Shown here: positions 10,286 through 18,654 of the stretch, piece by piece
Layout of the letters: the number at the start of each line of letters is the position of its first letter
How positions within the stretch are numbered: position 1 is the stretch's first letter
Origin: Camelimonas fluminis
GTDB lineage: Bacteria; Pseudomonadota; Alphaproteobacteria; Rhizobiales; Beijerinckiaceae
NCBI RefSeq assembly: GCF_014656355.1
Contig: NZ_BNCG01000003.1
Location: 310,001-374,000 of the forward strand
DNA length: 64,000 nt
Direction of reading: 5' to 3'
Made by a program: the position numbers and the translations under genes
Notes under the pieces: model-generated
The model's database searches: none
Seen by the model: only the letters and a program-made list of their open reading frames with translations
What the model was told of the DNA's origin: nothing

Positions 10286-10864
10286 ATGGCGCGACTGGCC
10301 CTTGCGGTCGCCATTCTGCTGCCGGCGCCCGGGGCGCTGGCGCAGCAGGTCAGGGATTATCTGGGAGTTCCAGGTCCCATCGAGATTGCCGGCGACCGGT
10401 ACGGGCTGGCCTGGTCCTCGGCTCCGCGGCCGGGTTATTTCAAGCAGGAATATCTGCCTGCCGGAGAAACGCCCGGCCGGCATAGCCGCATGGTCCTGCT
10501 TGAAGTCATCAGCCAGGGCATGGACGTCGCCGGGGCTGTGCGCGCCCAGGTCGCGAACCTGAACGCCCGCAAGCCGCAAGATCCGCTGGTGAACATGTCA
10601 GTGATCCGCAACGCACGCAGCGGCGAGGTCCTGCTCGACTTCGTGCTCAGCGGCAAGCGCCCGGACGGCCAGTTTATGGTCGAGTGGAACGCCTACCGCT
10701 ACATGCCGCGACAGGGCGGCGGCGTGACATTGTTTGGCCTCAGCCGCCGGGCGGAGGGCGATGAGACGGCGCGGACGTTTCTGACCAGCCTGAAAGGTTT
10801 GCGCCCGCAACTCATCGACGTTCTGGCGCGGCATGCGCCGCCGCAGCCAACGATTCCCCGCTAA
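10286..10864 (+). CDS. Exported hypothetical protein
   Basis: I do not recognise the family. From the ATG at 10286 the product has 192 residues and starts with a convincing Sec signal peptide (MARLALAVAILLPAPGALAQ, cleavage expected after ALA). The mature part is about 170 residues, without membrane segments or cysteines, with scattered beta-type patterns (MVLLEVISQGMDV, EVLLDFVLSG, FMVEWNAYRYMP) and a polar C terminus. A longer frame reaches back to 10109, but that stretch consists of repeat DNA and a hairpin and would hide the signal peptide. It is probably periplasmic; the job is unknown. The gene is flanked on both sides by dispersed repeats. Confidence 0.7.
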   Translation: MARLALAVAILLPAPGALAQQVRDYLGVPGPIEIAGDRYGLAWSSAPRPGYFKQEYLPAGETPGRHSRMVLLEVISQGMDVAGAVRAQVANLNARKPQDPLVNMSVIRNARSGEVLLDFVLSGKRPDGQFMVEWNAYRYMPRQGGGVTLFGLSRRAEGDETARTFLTSLKGLRPQLIDVLARHAPPQPTIPR

Positions 10865-10966
10865 AGCATTTTCGAGAAAAACAGAATCCGCTTCTCGCGA
10901 AGAATGGCTGTCAAATCAAAGAGCTATGGCGGTTTGAGTGAACCGGATTTCACCGGACATGCCCCA
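10863..10966 (+). repeat. Intergenic repeat type 1, copy 1
   Basis: The element runs from AAGCATTTTCGAGAAAAAC to CGGATTTCACCGGACATGCC. Its reverse complement matches 15126-15229 over essentially the full length, including AATCAAAGAGC and TTTCACCGGA. It begins inside the stop codon of the exported hypothetical gene and is followed directly by a type 2 repeat, giving a composite element between two genes. Confidence 0.8.
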
Positions 10967-11030
10967 GAGCGCATTTTGACCAGACGGCGTTGTCTGGCTG
11001 CTCCGGATTCCCTCAAAACAGGAAAACCGG
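10967..11030 (+). repeat. Intergenic repeat type 2, copy 2
   Basis: The segment begins GAGCGCATTTTGACCAGACG and reaches CCCTCAAAACAGG, aligning to 10163-10220 with a few substitutions and a small insertion. It directly follows a type 1 repeat. Together the two fill most of the 317-base gap before the peroxidase-like gene; the remainder (11031-11181) shows only the ribosome-binding site GGAGGGAA of that gene. Confidence 0.7.
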
Positions 11031-11181
11031 AAGCGCTCCGCATCGCCATTGCATACATCGCCGCTTCCGCTCACTCTGGCCAAACCGGCGCGGCGGGCGC
11101 GCCTGAAGATGCACGTCAATCCAGAAAGACAGGAAAAGTCTGGTTCACCATGAACCGGCTTTCTCCAGCGGAGGGAACGCA

Positions 11182-11841
11182 ATGGCGAAGAAGTCCGATG
11201 ACAGGGGAAAGAAGGCGGGCAAGGCGGCGAAGCCCGCCGTGGGAGATGCGACGCCCCGCCGGCAGCGGGACAGTCACATCATGGCGGTGACGCTGCCGGC
11301 TGGAGAACTCTCGGAACGCTCGCAGGCCTATTTTCGCAAGTGCGAGGAGAAGATCGGTTATGTGCCGAACGTGCTCCAGGCCTATGCGTTCGATGACGCC
11401 AAGCTGCAGGCATTCTCCGTCTTCTACAATGATCTCATGCTGTCGCCGTCCGGGCTGTCCAAGCTGGAGCGCGAGATGATCGCGGTGGTGGTGTCGAGCA
11501 TCAACCGCTGCTTCTATTGCCTGACCGCCCATGGCGCCGCCGTGCGGCAGTTGTCCGGCGATCCGGTGCTTGGCGAACTGCTGGTGATGAACTATCGCGC
11601 CGCCGATCTCGACGCGCGCCACCGCGCCATGCTGGATTTCGCCGCGAAGTTGACCGAAGCGCCGGAGAAGGTGGTCGAGGCTGACCGGGACGCCCTGCGC
11701 GCCGCCGGTTTCAACGATCGCGATATCTGGGACATCGGCGCGGTGGCCTCGTTCTACAACATGAGCAACCGCATGGCCTCGGCCATCGATATGCGGCCGA
11801 ACCCGGAGTATCACGCCTCCTTCCGGCAAGGCGGAGACTGA
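11182..11841 (+). CDS. AhpD-like peroxidase-related enzyme (carboxymuconolactone decarboxylase family)
   Basis: The 219-residue protein carries the AhpD-type thiol motif CFYCLTAH at about residues 111-118, preceded by LSKLEREMIAVVVSSINR, the helix that packs around the active site in this family. The layout matches uncharacterised peroxidase-related enzymes, which are thought to reduce peroxides or act as alkylhydroperoxidase partners. The first 30 residues are Lys/Arg-rich and look like a disordered extension. GGAGGGAA is placed well before the ATG. The XRE regulator starts 73 bases downstream on the same strand and could be co-transcribed. Confidence 0.85.
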   Translation: MAKKSDDRGKKAGKAAKPAVGDATPRRQRDSHIMAVTLPAGELSERSQAYFRKCEEKIGYVPNVLQAYAFDDAKLQAFSVFYNDLMLSPSGLSKLEREMIAVVVSSINRCFYCLTAHGAAVRQLSGDPVLGELLVMNYRAADLDARHRAMLDFAAKLTEAPEKVVEADRDALRAAGFNDRDIWDIGAVASFYNMSNRMASAIDMRPNPEYHASFRQGGD

Positions 11842-11914
11842 CCATTACCCCCGGCGTAATGGCGGCGCGTCGGTCGTCGTGCTTCGATCAGCCCGTTGTT
11901 GAGAGGGAGAAGCG

Positions 11915-12739
11915 GTGATGGCGGAGACGCAGGGCGATGTTGGCGCCCGGTTGCGGGAATGGCGGTTGCGGCGGCGCATGAGCCAGCTTGATCTGGCCTG
12001 TGAAGCCGATATCTCGACGCGGCATCTGAGCTTCGTCGAAACCGGCCGGGCGCAGCCGTCGCGCGACATGCTGATGCTGCTGGCCGAGCACCTATCCATC
12101 CCGCTGCGTGAACGGAATGTGCTCATGGTTGCCGCTGGCTATGCGCCCGTCTTCGCCGAGCGTCCGCTCGATCATCCCGACATGGCGGGCGCCCGGGCCG
12201 CCGTCGAACAGGTGCTGGCCGGGCACGATCCCTGGCCGGCGCTGGCCATCGACCGGCACTGGAACCTGATTACCGCCAATGCGGCGGTGGCGCCCTTGCT
12301 GGCCAGCGTCGCGCCAGCCCTGCTGGAGCCTCCGGTCAATGTGATGCGCCTGTCGCTGCACCCGGATGGCCTCGCCAGCCGGACGCTGAATTTCCATGAA
12401 TGGCGGGACCATCTGCTGGCCCGGCTGCGCCAGCAGATCGACGTCACCGCAGACGCCGGACTGATCGCCCTGCTGGATGAGTTGAAGGCCTATCCGGCTC
12501 CGCCCGGTGCGACGCGCCGCAGCGCCGCCACTGGCATCGTCGCGCCGCTGCAACTGGCCATGGACGGCGTCGTACTGTCGTTCATCAGCACCACCACCGT
12601 GTTCGGCACGCCGCTCGACATCACGCTGTCGGAACTGGCGCTGGAAACGTTCTTCCCGGTGGACGAAGCGACGGCCAATGTGCTGCAGGCGCTCTCCGCC
12701 GCCAGACGCAAGGACGCAGCGGGCGGACGGCCAGGCTGA
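11915..12739 (+). CDS. XRE-family helix-turn-helix transcriptional regulator (MmyB-like)
   Basis: The protein has 274 residues. An N-terminal XRE HTH spans about residues 8-65 (RLREWRLRRRMSQLDLACEA ... STRHLSFVETGRAQPSRDM). The C-terminal part, with ALAIDRHWNLITANAA and NVMRLSLHPDGLA, is the MmyB-like ligand-binding domain found in many proteobacterial and actinobacterial regulators. Ligand and targets are unknown; such genes often regulate a neighbouring oxidoreductase, here possibly the adjacent peroxidase-like gene. GTG 11915 and ATG 11918 are consecutive possible starts behind GAGGGAGAAG. Confidence 0.88.
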   Translation: MMAETQGDVGARLREWRLRRRMSQLDLACEADISTRHLSFVETGRAQPSRDMLMLLAEHLSIPLRERNVLMVAAGYAPVFAERPLDHPDMAGARAAVEQVLAGHDPWPALAIDRHWNLITANAAVAPLLASVAPALLEPPVNVMRLSLHPDGLASRTLNFHEWRDHLLARLRQQIDVTADAGLIALLDELKAYPAPPGATRRSAATGIVAPLQLAMDGVVLSFISTTTVFGTPLDITLSELALETFFPVDEATANVLQALSAARRKDAAGGRPG

Positions 12740-12851
12740 AGCCTTTTCAGGAGATCTGGCCTGCTGCGCGCGATGGCGCGCCAAGGGGAGCAGAATCCGC
12801 CTCAGGTGAACGGATTTGCTTCAGGCATGTTGTGCATAATAGCCGGCAATG

Positions 12852-12881
12852 ATTCCGGTCAGGCGTTTGCCTGGCCGGAAT
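12852..12881 (-). terminator. 3' hairpin after htpG (convergent with XRE gene)
   Basis: ATTCCGGTCAGGC and GCCTGGCCGGAAT form a 13-bp stem (one G-U pair) with a GTTT loop, placed eight bases beyond the htpG stop. No T run follows on either strand, so it may block exonucleases or terminate only weakly. Confidence 0.5.
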
Positions 12882-12888
12882 GCTGTCG

Positions 12889-14928
12889 TCAGTTGCTTGC
12901 CTGCTGCTTGCCGCGCGCGGCGCGGGCGAGCAGTCGCGTCAAACGCCCGGCAAAAGCGCTGGCGTCGCCGACCTGGCCGCCATCGAGAATCGCCGCCTCA
13001 TCCAGCAGCAGATGCGCCACGTCGCTGCGGAAGTCCGGATCGTCCGCAGGCAGGGCCGCCAGCGCCTGGGTCAGCGCGTGGTGCGGGTTGATCTCCAGCA
13101 CCGGCTTCGTCGCCTGATCCAGTCGTCCGAAACCGGAAAGCAGCCGCTCCATATGCCGGTCATAGCCGCCGCCGGGCGCCACCAGACAGACAACGCTGTC
13201 GGTCAGCCGGTTTGAGGCGCGCACATCGGTGACAGCGTCGCCAAGCGTCTCCTTCACGGCGGTGATGAAAGCGGTGACCTCGGGGCCGGCGTCGCCGCCC
13301 TTCGGGGCGTCCGCATCGATGAGCGGAATCAGGTCGAGATCGGCGCCGCCCTGGGTGACGGAACGCAATGGCTTGCCTTCGAAGCCTGGCGCCCCCATCA
13401 CCCAGAAGCTGTCGACCGGGTCGGTCAGCAGCAGCACCTCGACGCCGCGCGCCCGATAACCTTCCAGATGCGGCGAACTCTCCAGCTTCGCCGCGGCGTC
13501 GCCGGTGATGTAATAGATGGCCGTCTGGTTCTCGCGCAGGTTCGCTACATAGTCCTTCAGCGACCGCCAGCTGTCGCCGCCGGTGGTGGTCCTGAAGCGG
13601 GCCAGACCGAGCAGTCGTTCCTGGCGGGCAAAGTCCTCGTGCACGCCCTCCTTGATGACGGGCCCGAAATTCTCCCACACTTTCGCGTAGGCGTCCGCGT
13701 CGGATTCCGCCAGTTTTTCCAGTTCGGTGAGCACGCGGCCGGTGACGTTCTGGCTGATGGCGCGCAACACCGGGCTGTTCTGGATCATCTCGCGGGAGAG
13801 ATTGAGCGGCAGATCAGCGGAATCGACCACGCCGCGCATGAAGCGCAGATAGCGCGGCAGGATTTCAGTGTCGTCAGTGATGAACACGCGTTTGACATAG
13901 AGCTTGACCCGGCCCTTGCGCTCGGGATCTAGCAGGTCGAACGGCCGCGACGACGGCGTGAACAGCAGGGCGCTGAACTCGTGTCGGCCCTCGGCGCGGT
14001 AGTGGATCGTCATCGCCGGTTCGTCGAACATGCCGCCGACGGAGCGGTAGAAATCGGTATATTCTTCCGGCTTGACGTCGTTGCGGGACCGGGTCCACAG
14101 GGCGCTGCCGTCAACGATCTGTTCATCGACCGCTTCGTCCGGCTTCGCGGGCTTTTCAGCGTCCGCAGCATCGCTTTCCACGCCATTGTCCGCCGCCGCG
14201 TCGTCGTCCTGCGCCGGACGGGTGAAGTGCAGGGTCACCGGCACCGGCACATGGCCGGACTGGTCGCGGATGTGACGGCGCACGTTCGCCGGATCCAGCC
14301 ATTCGTCGGCGCCGTCCATCAGATGCAGCACGACGCGCGCGCCGTGGGCCGGGGCGTCCGCGAGGTCGACCGGGCTGACGGTGAACTCGCCCTTGCCGTC
14401 GGATGACCACCGCGCCGCCGTGTCCGCGCCGGCCTTGCGGGAGAAAACCTCCACCTGGTCGGCGACCATGAAGGCAGCGTAAAAGCCGACGCCGAACTGA
14501 CCGATGAGATGCGCCTCCCCGGAGGCGGTCGCGGTGTCTTCGCTGGCGTCCTGCGTCTTGCCCTGGTTGTTTGCGCCGCCCTGAAGCCCCTCCATGAAGG
14601 CGCGGGTTCCGGAGCGGGCGATGGTGCCGAGCGCCTCGGTCATCTCCTCCGCGGTCATGCCGACGCCATTGTCGGCGACGGTCAGGGTGCGGCGCGCGCG
14701 GTCGAGGGTGATGTCGATGCGCATGCCCGAGGCATCGTCTCCCAGAAGTTCGGGGCGAGCGATGGCCTGATAGCGCAGCTTCTCGCAGGCGTCGGCGGCG
14801 TTGGAGATCAGTTCGCGAAGAAAGACGCTTTTGTCGGAATAAACCGAGTGCACCATCATGTGCAGCAGTCGCGCGACGTCCGCCCCGAACGCCTGTTTAT
14901 GACCGCTTTTTTCGTCTGCCATCGTCAT
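12889..14928 (-). CDS. htpG: Hsp90-family chaperone HtpG
   Basis: HtpG is a cytosolic ATP-dependent chaperone dimer. The N-terminal GHKL ATPase domain has FLRELISNAADACEKLR (Asn of motif N), TVADNGVGMT and IGQFGVGFYAAF; the middle domain has ALWTRSRNDV, YVKRVFITDD and LPLNLSREMIQ; the C-terminal domain ends in an Ala/Lys-rich tail. At 679 residues it is longer than the roughly 620-640 residues usual for bacteria, owing to an insertion in the ATP-lid region (about 116-137) and an acidic linker at about 239-272. The start at 14928 gives MTMADEK and has GGGAAG upstream; the frame extends further to 15093 without family similarity. Confidence 0.96.
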   Translation of the reverse strand: MTMADEKSGHKQAFGADVARLLHMMVHSVYSDKSVFLRELISNAADACEKLRYQAIARPELLGDDASGMRIDITLDRARRTLTVADNGVGMTAEEMTEALGTIARSGTRAFMEGLQGGANNQGKTQDASEDTATASGEAHLIGQFGVGFYAAFMVADQVEVFSRKAGADTAARWSSDGKGEFTVSPVDLADAPAHGARVVLHLMDGADEWLDPANVRRHIRDQSGHVPVPVTLHFTRPAQDDDAAADNGVESDAADAEKPAKPDEAVDEQIVDGSALWTRSRNDVKPEEYTDFYRSVGGMFDEPAMTIHYRAEGRHEFSALLFTPSSRPFDLLDPERKGRVKLYVKRVFITDDTEILPRYLRFMRGVVDSADLPLNLSREMIQNSPVLRAISQNVTGRVLTELEKLAESDADAYAKVWENFGPVIKEGVHEDFARQERLLGLARFRTTTGGDSWRSLKDYVANLRENQTAIYYITGDAAAKLESSPHLEGYRARGVEVLLLTDPVDSFWVMGAPGFEGKPLRSVTQGGADLDLIPLIDADAPKGGDAGPEVTAFITAVKETLGDAVTDVRASNRLTDSVVCLVAPGGGYDRHMERLLSGFGRLDQATKPVLEINPHHALTQALAALPADDPDFRSDVAHLLLDEAAILDGGQVGDASAFAGRLTRLLARAARGKQQASN

Positions 14929-15125
14929 CAGTCTTCCCTGAAGTATTGTGAACCGGCGTTTTGCGCCCGCGCCATGGCGCGACGCGTCTCCCTGGACGCG
15001 AGACGACGTCCACCTTGCGGGAAAACGCGCGGACGCGCGGGCGTGTGCAACGTGTACAGTGGCGGAAATGGCCAGGATGACGCCGCTTTTCAAGTCGGCT
15101 CAGCCGCCTTGCCGGGCGCCGCCCT

Positions 15126-15229
15126 GGAGCATTTCCGGTGAAAACCGCTTCACCTAAAACGCCACGCTCTTTGATTCGACGTGTTTTCGTGACGAAAAGC
15201 GGGCTCCACTTTTCTCGCGAATGCTTCAG
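15126..15229 (-). repeat. Intergenic repeat type 1, copy 2 (inverted)
   Basis: Read on the minus strand this segment gives AAGCATTCGCGAGAAAAGTG ... AATCAAAGAGC ... TTTTCACCGGAAATGC, matching the type 1 copy at 10863-10966. It lies in the htpG promoter region, 200 bases upstream of the htpG start. The rest of the gap 14929-15125 shows no supported gene. Confidence 0.8.
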
Positions 15230-15255
15230 GTCGTCCGTCCTTGCCCGGGAGAGCA

Positions 15256-15283
15256 ACAAAAAAGCGGGCCATATGGCCCGCTT
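15256..15283 (-). terminator. Intrinsic terminator of the ialB-like gene
   Basis: AAGCGGGCC and GGCCCGCTT form a perfect stem with an ATAT loop, followed on the minus strand by a run of about six T. It lies 34 bases after the stop codon of the IalB-like gene. Confidence 0.9.
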
Positions 15284-15316
15284 GATGTCGTTGACTGGCG
15301 GCGCGCTGACGCCGGC

Positions 15317-15889
15317 TTACGGGCATTCCTTGCGCACCCGCTCCATGGCCTGGGTGAAGCCGCGCAGGGAGTATTCGTCGGTGAGGCTGTTGCCGCGTTG
15401 CGACTGCACCTTCAGCGCCAGCTTGGTTCCGCGCGTCATGGCGGCGACGGTCGGGCCCTCCTGGGAGGCGTCGCGCAACCAGGCGCTCTCGCCGCGCGTC
15501 ACCACCGGCTGGCCGGCGCCGTCGATCAGCACTTCGCCATCGGGTTTGGCGGAGAAGCCGAGGCCCCAGGCAATCTCGTTGCGGACGCCGTCCGCCGGGC
15601 GCGCCGAAACGAACACATAGCCGGGATCGCGGTTCAGCCCCTTGGGCAGGCGGACCTTGGGATGGGAGAGGGCGTAGCAGACCTTGCCGCGGCCATTCCG
15701 GGAGACGTAGACGCCCCAGTCGCCATAGGTGCCCACAGATTGGCCGCCGGCGGGAGCGGCGGCCCTGGCCGCGGCTTTGCTGCGTCCCTGGGCGTTGGCG
15801 TCCGTCGCCAGGCCGGCGACGAGAGTGGTTGAAAGCAGCAAGCCCATGCAGACAAGCGCGCGGCGCAACAAACGGTCCGGACGAATCAT
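15317..15889 (-). CDS. Invasion-associated locus B (IalB) family exported protein
   Basis: The 190-residue protein begins with a Sec signal peptide (residues 1-33, ending ATDANA). The mature part follows the IalB family pattern, with YGDWGVYVSRNGRGKVCYAL near the start, FVSARPADGVRNEIAW and a C-terminal cysteine in RKEC that could bond with the earlier one. The family is named from Bartonella, where a member affects erythrocyte invasion, but it is widespread in free-living Hyphomicrobiales and its general role is unknown. The frame can be extended to 16000; the ATG at 15889 is chosen because it starts the signal peptide. It forms a single-gene unit with its own terminator. Confidence 0.85.
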   Translation of the reverse strand: MIRPDRLLRRALVCMGLLLSTTLVAGLATDANAQGRSKAAARAAAPAGGQSVGTYGDWGVYVSRNGRGKVCYALSHPKVRLPKGLNRDPGYVFVSARPADGVRNEIAWGLGFSAKPDGEVLIDGAGQPVVTRGESAWLRDASQEGPTVAAMTRGTKLALKVQSQRGNSLTDEYSLRGFTQAMERVRKECP

Positions 15890-16108
15890 TGAATGATCAA
15901 ATCCCCTGCGGTGGTGAGCCCGAAGGGCCTCATAAATGACGTGAGGCAACGACCGCGCGGCTGGGACCTGAACGGTCGCTAATGCGAATGTTATGATCAT
16001 ACCCTGTGATCGTTATCAGGGCGTTAGGAACTTGTGTCAGGGACCGACAAAAGACGCAACCGGCTGATGGGACGCAACATGCCCTCGCGGCAGGGGCGTC
16101 GCGGCGTC

Positions 16109-16600
16109 TCACCGTCTGGAGCGACCCGTCCATTTGCGCCAGCCGCCGCGCCTGTCCTGCCTTGCGCCATCCTCATCAATGGTCGACGGCTCCGCGGGGG
16201 CGTCGCGGTCGGCCAGGGCGTTTTCCGCCATCTGGCGGTGCTCCGGTTTGATGGCGGTCGTCACCGTGGCGATGGCCAGGGTCAGCACGGCGATATCGTC
16301 AGTGAAGCCAACGAGCGGCAGCAAATCGGAGATGGCGTCGAGGGGCATGATGAAATAGCCCAGCGCGCCGAACAGGATCATCCGCACCTTCATCGGCGTC
16401 GCCGGATCGCGCGCGCAATAGAACGCCGCCGCCAGATCGTGGGCGAACGGCGTATGGCGGGCGATGCGCTTCAGCGCGCGCCAGAAATTGGTTCGGACAT
16501 GTTCTTCACGGGCATGGGCGCCGGCGTCCTCACCGCTGGCGGCGCGGCGGATCGCCTGCATTTCCGCTTCGGTGAAAGGTTCGGTCAGCGAACGGGGCAT
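16109..16600 (-). CDS. YkvA/DUF1232 family membrane protein
   Basis: The protein has 163 residues. The central stretch KVRMILFGALGYFIMPLDAI followed by SDLLPLVGFTDD is the DUF1232 (YkvA) signature, with a hydrophobic segment and the conserved P-x-D-x-I/L-P-D pattern. The function is unknown; the family is thought to sit in the membrane. The C-terminal tail is rich in Arg, Trp and Gly and probably disordered. The start at 16600 (MPRSL) is preferred over an in-frame TTG at 16636, which has no good ribosome-binding site. It may be co-transcribed with thpR upstream, 109 bases away. Confidence 0.85.
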   Translation of the reverse strand: MPRSLTEPFTEAEMQAIRRAASGEDAGAHAREEHVRTNFWRALKRIARHTPFAHDLAAAFYCARDPATPMKVRMILFGALGYFIMPLDAISDLLPLVGFTDDIAVLTLAIATVTTAIKPEHRQMAENALADRDAPAEPSTIDEDGARQDRRGGWRKWTGRSRR

Positions 16601-16709
16601 GAGGGACGTGTCTCCCGACAGGTTGCCAATTGGCAATGGATAGACCGGAATCTGGCCCCAATAACGCCGATTTCAAGATTTCTTCCGTATCTTCCGGGAG
16701 ATCTGGCGC

Positions 16710-17243
16710 TCAGCCCAGCGGATAGGCGGCCTCGACCACATACGGCCCGCCGCCGACGGAATCGCGCGAGGAGTACAGCACGAAGCGTCGGGCGGTGAAG
16801 GTGAAGCGCGGAAAAGCGCCGCGCACCGCCAGATAGTCAGCGACATCAAGCGGCGACGCATCGCGCAGACGCGCCAGCGTGATATGCGGGGAGAACTTGC
16901 GGCCTTCCGGCGCCGCCCCGGCCTTGCGGATCTGTCGCTCATGCGCCGCCTGCAATTCAAGCAACGCCCTGTCGGGGACGACGCGGGCGACAATGGCGCG
17001 GGGGCGTTTGCCGCCGAAAGCGTCCAGTCCCTCGATGGTGACTTCCAGCGGGTCGCGGTGGATTTCCGCCAGCAGGCCGTAAACGTCGCGCGCGAGCCCA
17101 TGATCAACATCGCCGATGAAGCGCAGGGTGATGTGGTAATTTTCCGGATCAATCCAGCGCGCGCCGTGCAGGCCGCCGCGCGCGCCAGTCAACGCGGCGG
17201 CGAGATCGGTTGGAAGCTCCAGTCCGGTGAACAGTCGTGGCAT
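16710..17243 (-). CDS. thpR: RNA 2',3'-cyclic phosphodiesterase ThpR (LigT-like)
   Basis: This is a 2H phosphoesterase of 177 residues. The two H-x-T/S-x motifs are HITLRF (His 37) and HITLAR (His 120), spaced as in ThpR/LigT, and the protein starts with the conserved RLFTGLELP. It opens 2',3'-cyclic phosphates on RNA to 2'-phosphates and can ligate tRNA halves in vitro. The start ATG 17243 has GGAGG five bases upstream; the frame extends upstream to 17375 without similarity. Its place beside the GDSL esterase and YkvA genes gives no further clue. Confidence 0.93.
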   Translation of the reverse strand: MPRLFTGLELPTDLAAALTGARGGLHGARWIDPENYHITLRFIGDVDHGLARDVYGLLAEIHRDPLEVTIEGLDAFGGKRPRAIVARVVPDRALLELQAAHERQIRKAGAAPEGRKFSPHITLARLRDASPLDVADYLAVRGAFPRFTFTARRFVLYSSRDSVGGGPYVVEAAYPLG

Positions 17244-17472
17244 GGGACCTCCGCGTGAGCCTGATGTTCCTGGCGCGCGGGACATCAGCGCATGGCTGGG
17301 CGAAACACGATCGAACGCGGAGCGGCTTGCGTCGGGATCCGGTCCGTCGCCGGTTTGCGGCGGCAGGCGCCGCAACTGTTGTCGCAGTATCGCAGGCTGG
17401 CGCCACGCCTGTCGATCCGGGGAGCTTCAGGCTGGCGCCGGACCAGATCAGGCGGATTCCTGACCAGGCCGG

Positions 17473-18378
17473 CTATCGCGGGGTGAGCGACGCCAGAAAC
17501 TGCTCGACGGTCGGCAGGATCCTGCTGACCATCATCTGGACTCCGACCGGATTGGGGTGCATGCCGTCGGGCAGCAGCAGGTTGCGCTCGCCGGCCACGC
17601 CGTCGAGGAAGAACGGATACAGCGCCAGATTGTGGCGCTTCGCCAGATCCTGGTAGATGCTCTCGAAATCATCGCTGTAACGGCCGCCAAGGTTGGGAGC
17701 CGCCCGCATGCCGGCGAGCAGCACCGGAATGCCGCGCGCTTTCAGACGCGTGATGATTTTGTCGAGCGCGTCGCGCGGGATCGCCGGATCAACGCCGCGC
17801 AACATGTCGTTGGCGCCCAGTTCGACGATGACGCCGGAGGCATTGTCCGGCACCGACCAGTCAAGCCGCTCCAGGCCGCCGGTGGTGGTGTCGCCAGAAA
17901 CGCCGGCGTTCACCACCTTCACATTGTGGCCGCGCACCCGCAGGGCCTTTTCCAGCACGGCGGGAAACGCCTTGTCGCCCGGCAGATTGTAGCCGGCGCT
18001 GAGGCTGTCGCCGAGCACCACCAGCACCTGTTCCTTCGTCTGGGGCTGTGCGGCCGGCGGCTGTGCTTCTGCCTGCGGCGGCTGGGCCTGTTGCGGGACT
18101 CCGGCGTTGGGGGGCTGTTGCTGGGACGCGGCCTGGGCGGGGGCTGGCTGCTCCTGCTGCGCTGGGGACGTTGGAGCCGGGACCGGCTGTGCGGAGGCCG
18201 GGGCCGGAGACGCCGCCTCCTGGGCAAGGACAATATTGGCCGACGCCATCATGGCCAGCGCCAGGACGCCTGCCGCCACAGTGAACCGGCGCCCGGCGCG
18301 CCTGGACCGCGCAGCCGGTTGGCCAACGCTGCCCTGCCGGGTCATGGATGGGCTGGTGCGACAGGCGGGCCGTGACAT
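17473..18378 (-). CDS. GDSL/SGNH arylesterase (TesA-like) with Pro/Ala/Gln-rich linker
   Basis: The protein has 301 residues from the ATG at 18378. Residues about 30-52 form a signal peptide or anchor; 53-114 are a low-complexity Pro/Ala/Gln linker; the SGNH hydrolase domain follows. Block I VVLGDSLSAGYNL (Ser 125), block II NAGVSGDTT, block III GANDMLRG and block V DGMHPNPVG (Asp-His pair near 270-273) are all present. It should be an extracytoplasmic arylesterase/lysophospholipase. It is divergent from an ABC pair that matches YbbA-YbbP, an arrangement also seen for tesA in enterobacteria. The long linker is unusual against the compact E. coli TesA; it may span to the outer membrane. Confidence 0.87.
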   Translation of the reverse strand: MSRPACRTSPSMTRQGSVGQPAARSRRAGRRFTVAAGVLALAMMASANIVLAQEAASPAPASAQPVPAPTSPAQQEQPAPAQAASQQQPPNAGVPQQAQPPQAEAQPPAAQPQTKEQVLVVLGDSLSAGYNLPGDKAFPAVLEKALRVRGHNVKVVNAGVSGDTTTGGLERLDWSVPDNASGVIVELGANDMLRGVDPAIPRDALDKIITRLKARGIPVLLAGMRAAPNLGGRYSDDFESIYQDLAKRHNLALYPFFLDGVAGERNLLLPDGMHPNPVGVQMMVSRILPTVEQFLASLTPR

Positions 18379-18654
18379 GCGGGAAGTCTCCGTGGCGGAC
18401 GGGAGTTGCGGGAGTGAAGGTCGTATCGTCCGGCGCATCAGGGCTGGCGCCGGGACCGTATGACCCCATATGAGGCTGATTGCGTCAGGCGCCAGAGCCC
18501 TTGCAGCACAAGCCGTTTCTGTGGCGGCGCTGCCCGCGGTTGCCTCTTTCCTGTTTTTGTCCCTGGAATTGCGGCAAATGTGAAGAGGCTGGGCATTTAC
18601 GCGGCTCTGCCTGGACCGGACGCAGCGTGTCGACAGCAGGATTGGACTTGAAGC

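Noticed and set aside
12783-12830. Another copy of the type 1 repeat next to the XRE gene
   Set aside because: Only CAGAATCCGC and GGATTTGCTTC resemble the consensus; the match is too short and gapped to claim a copy.
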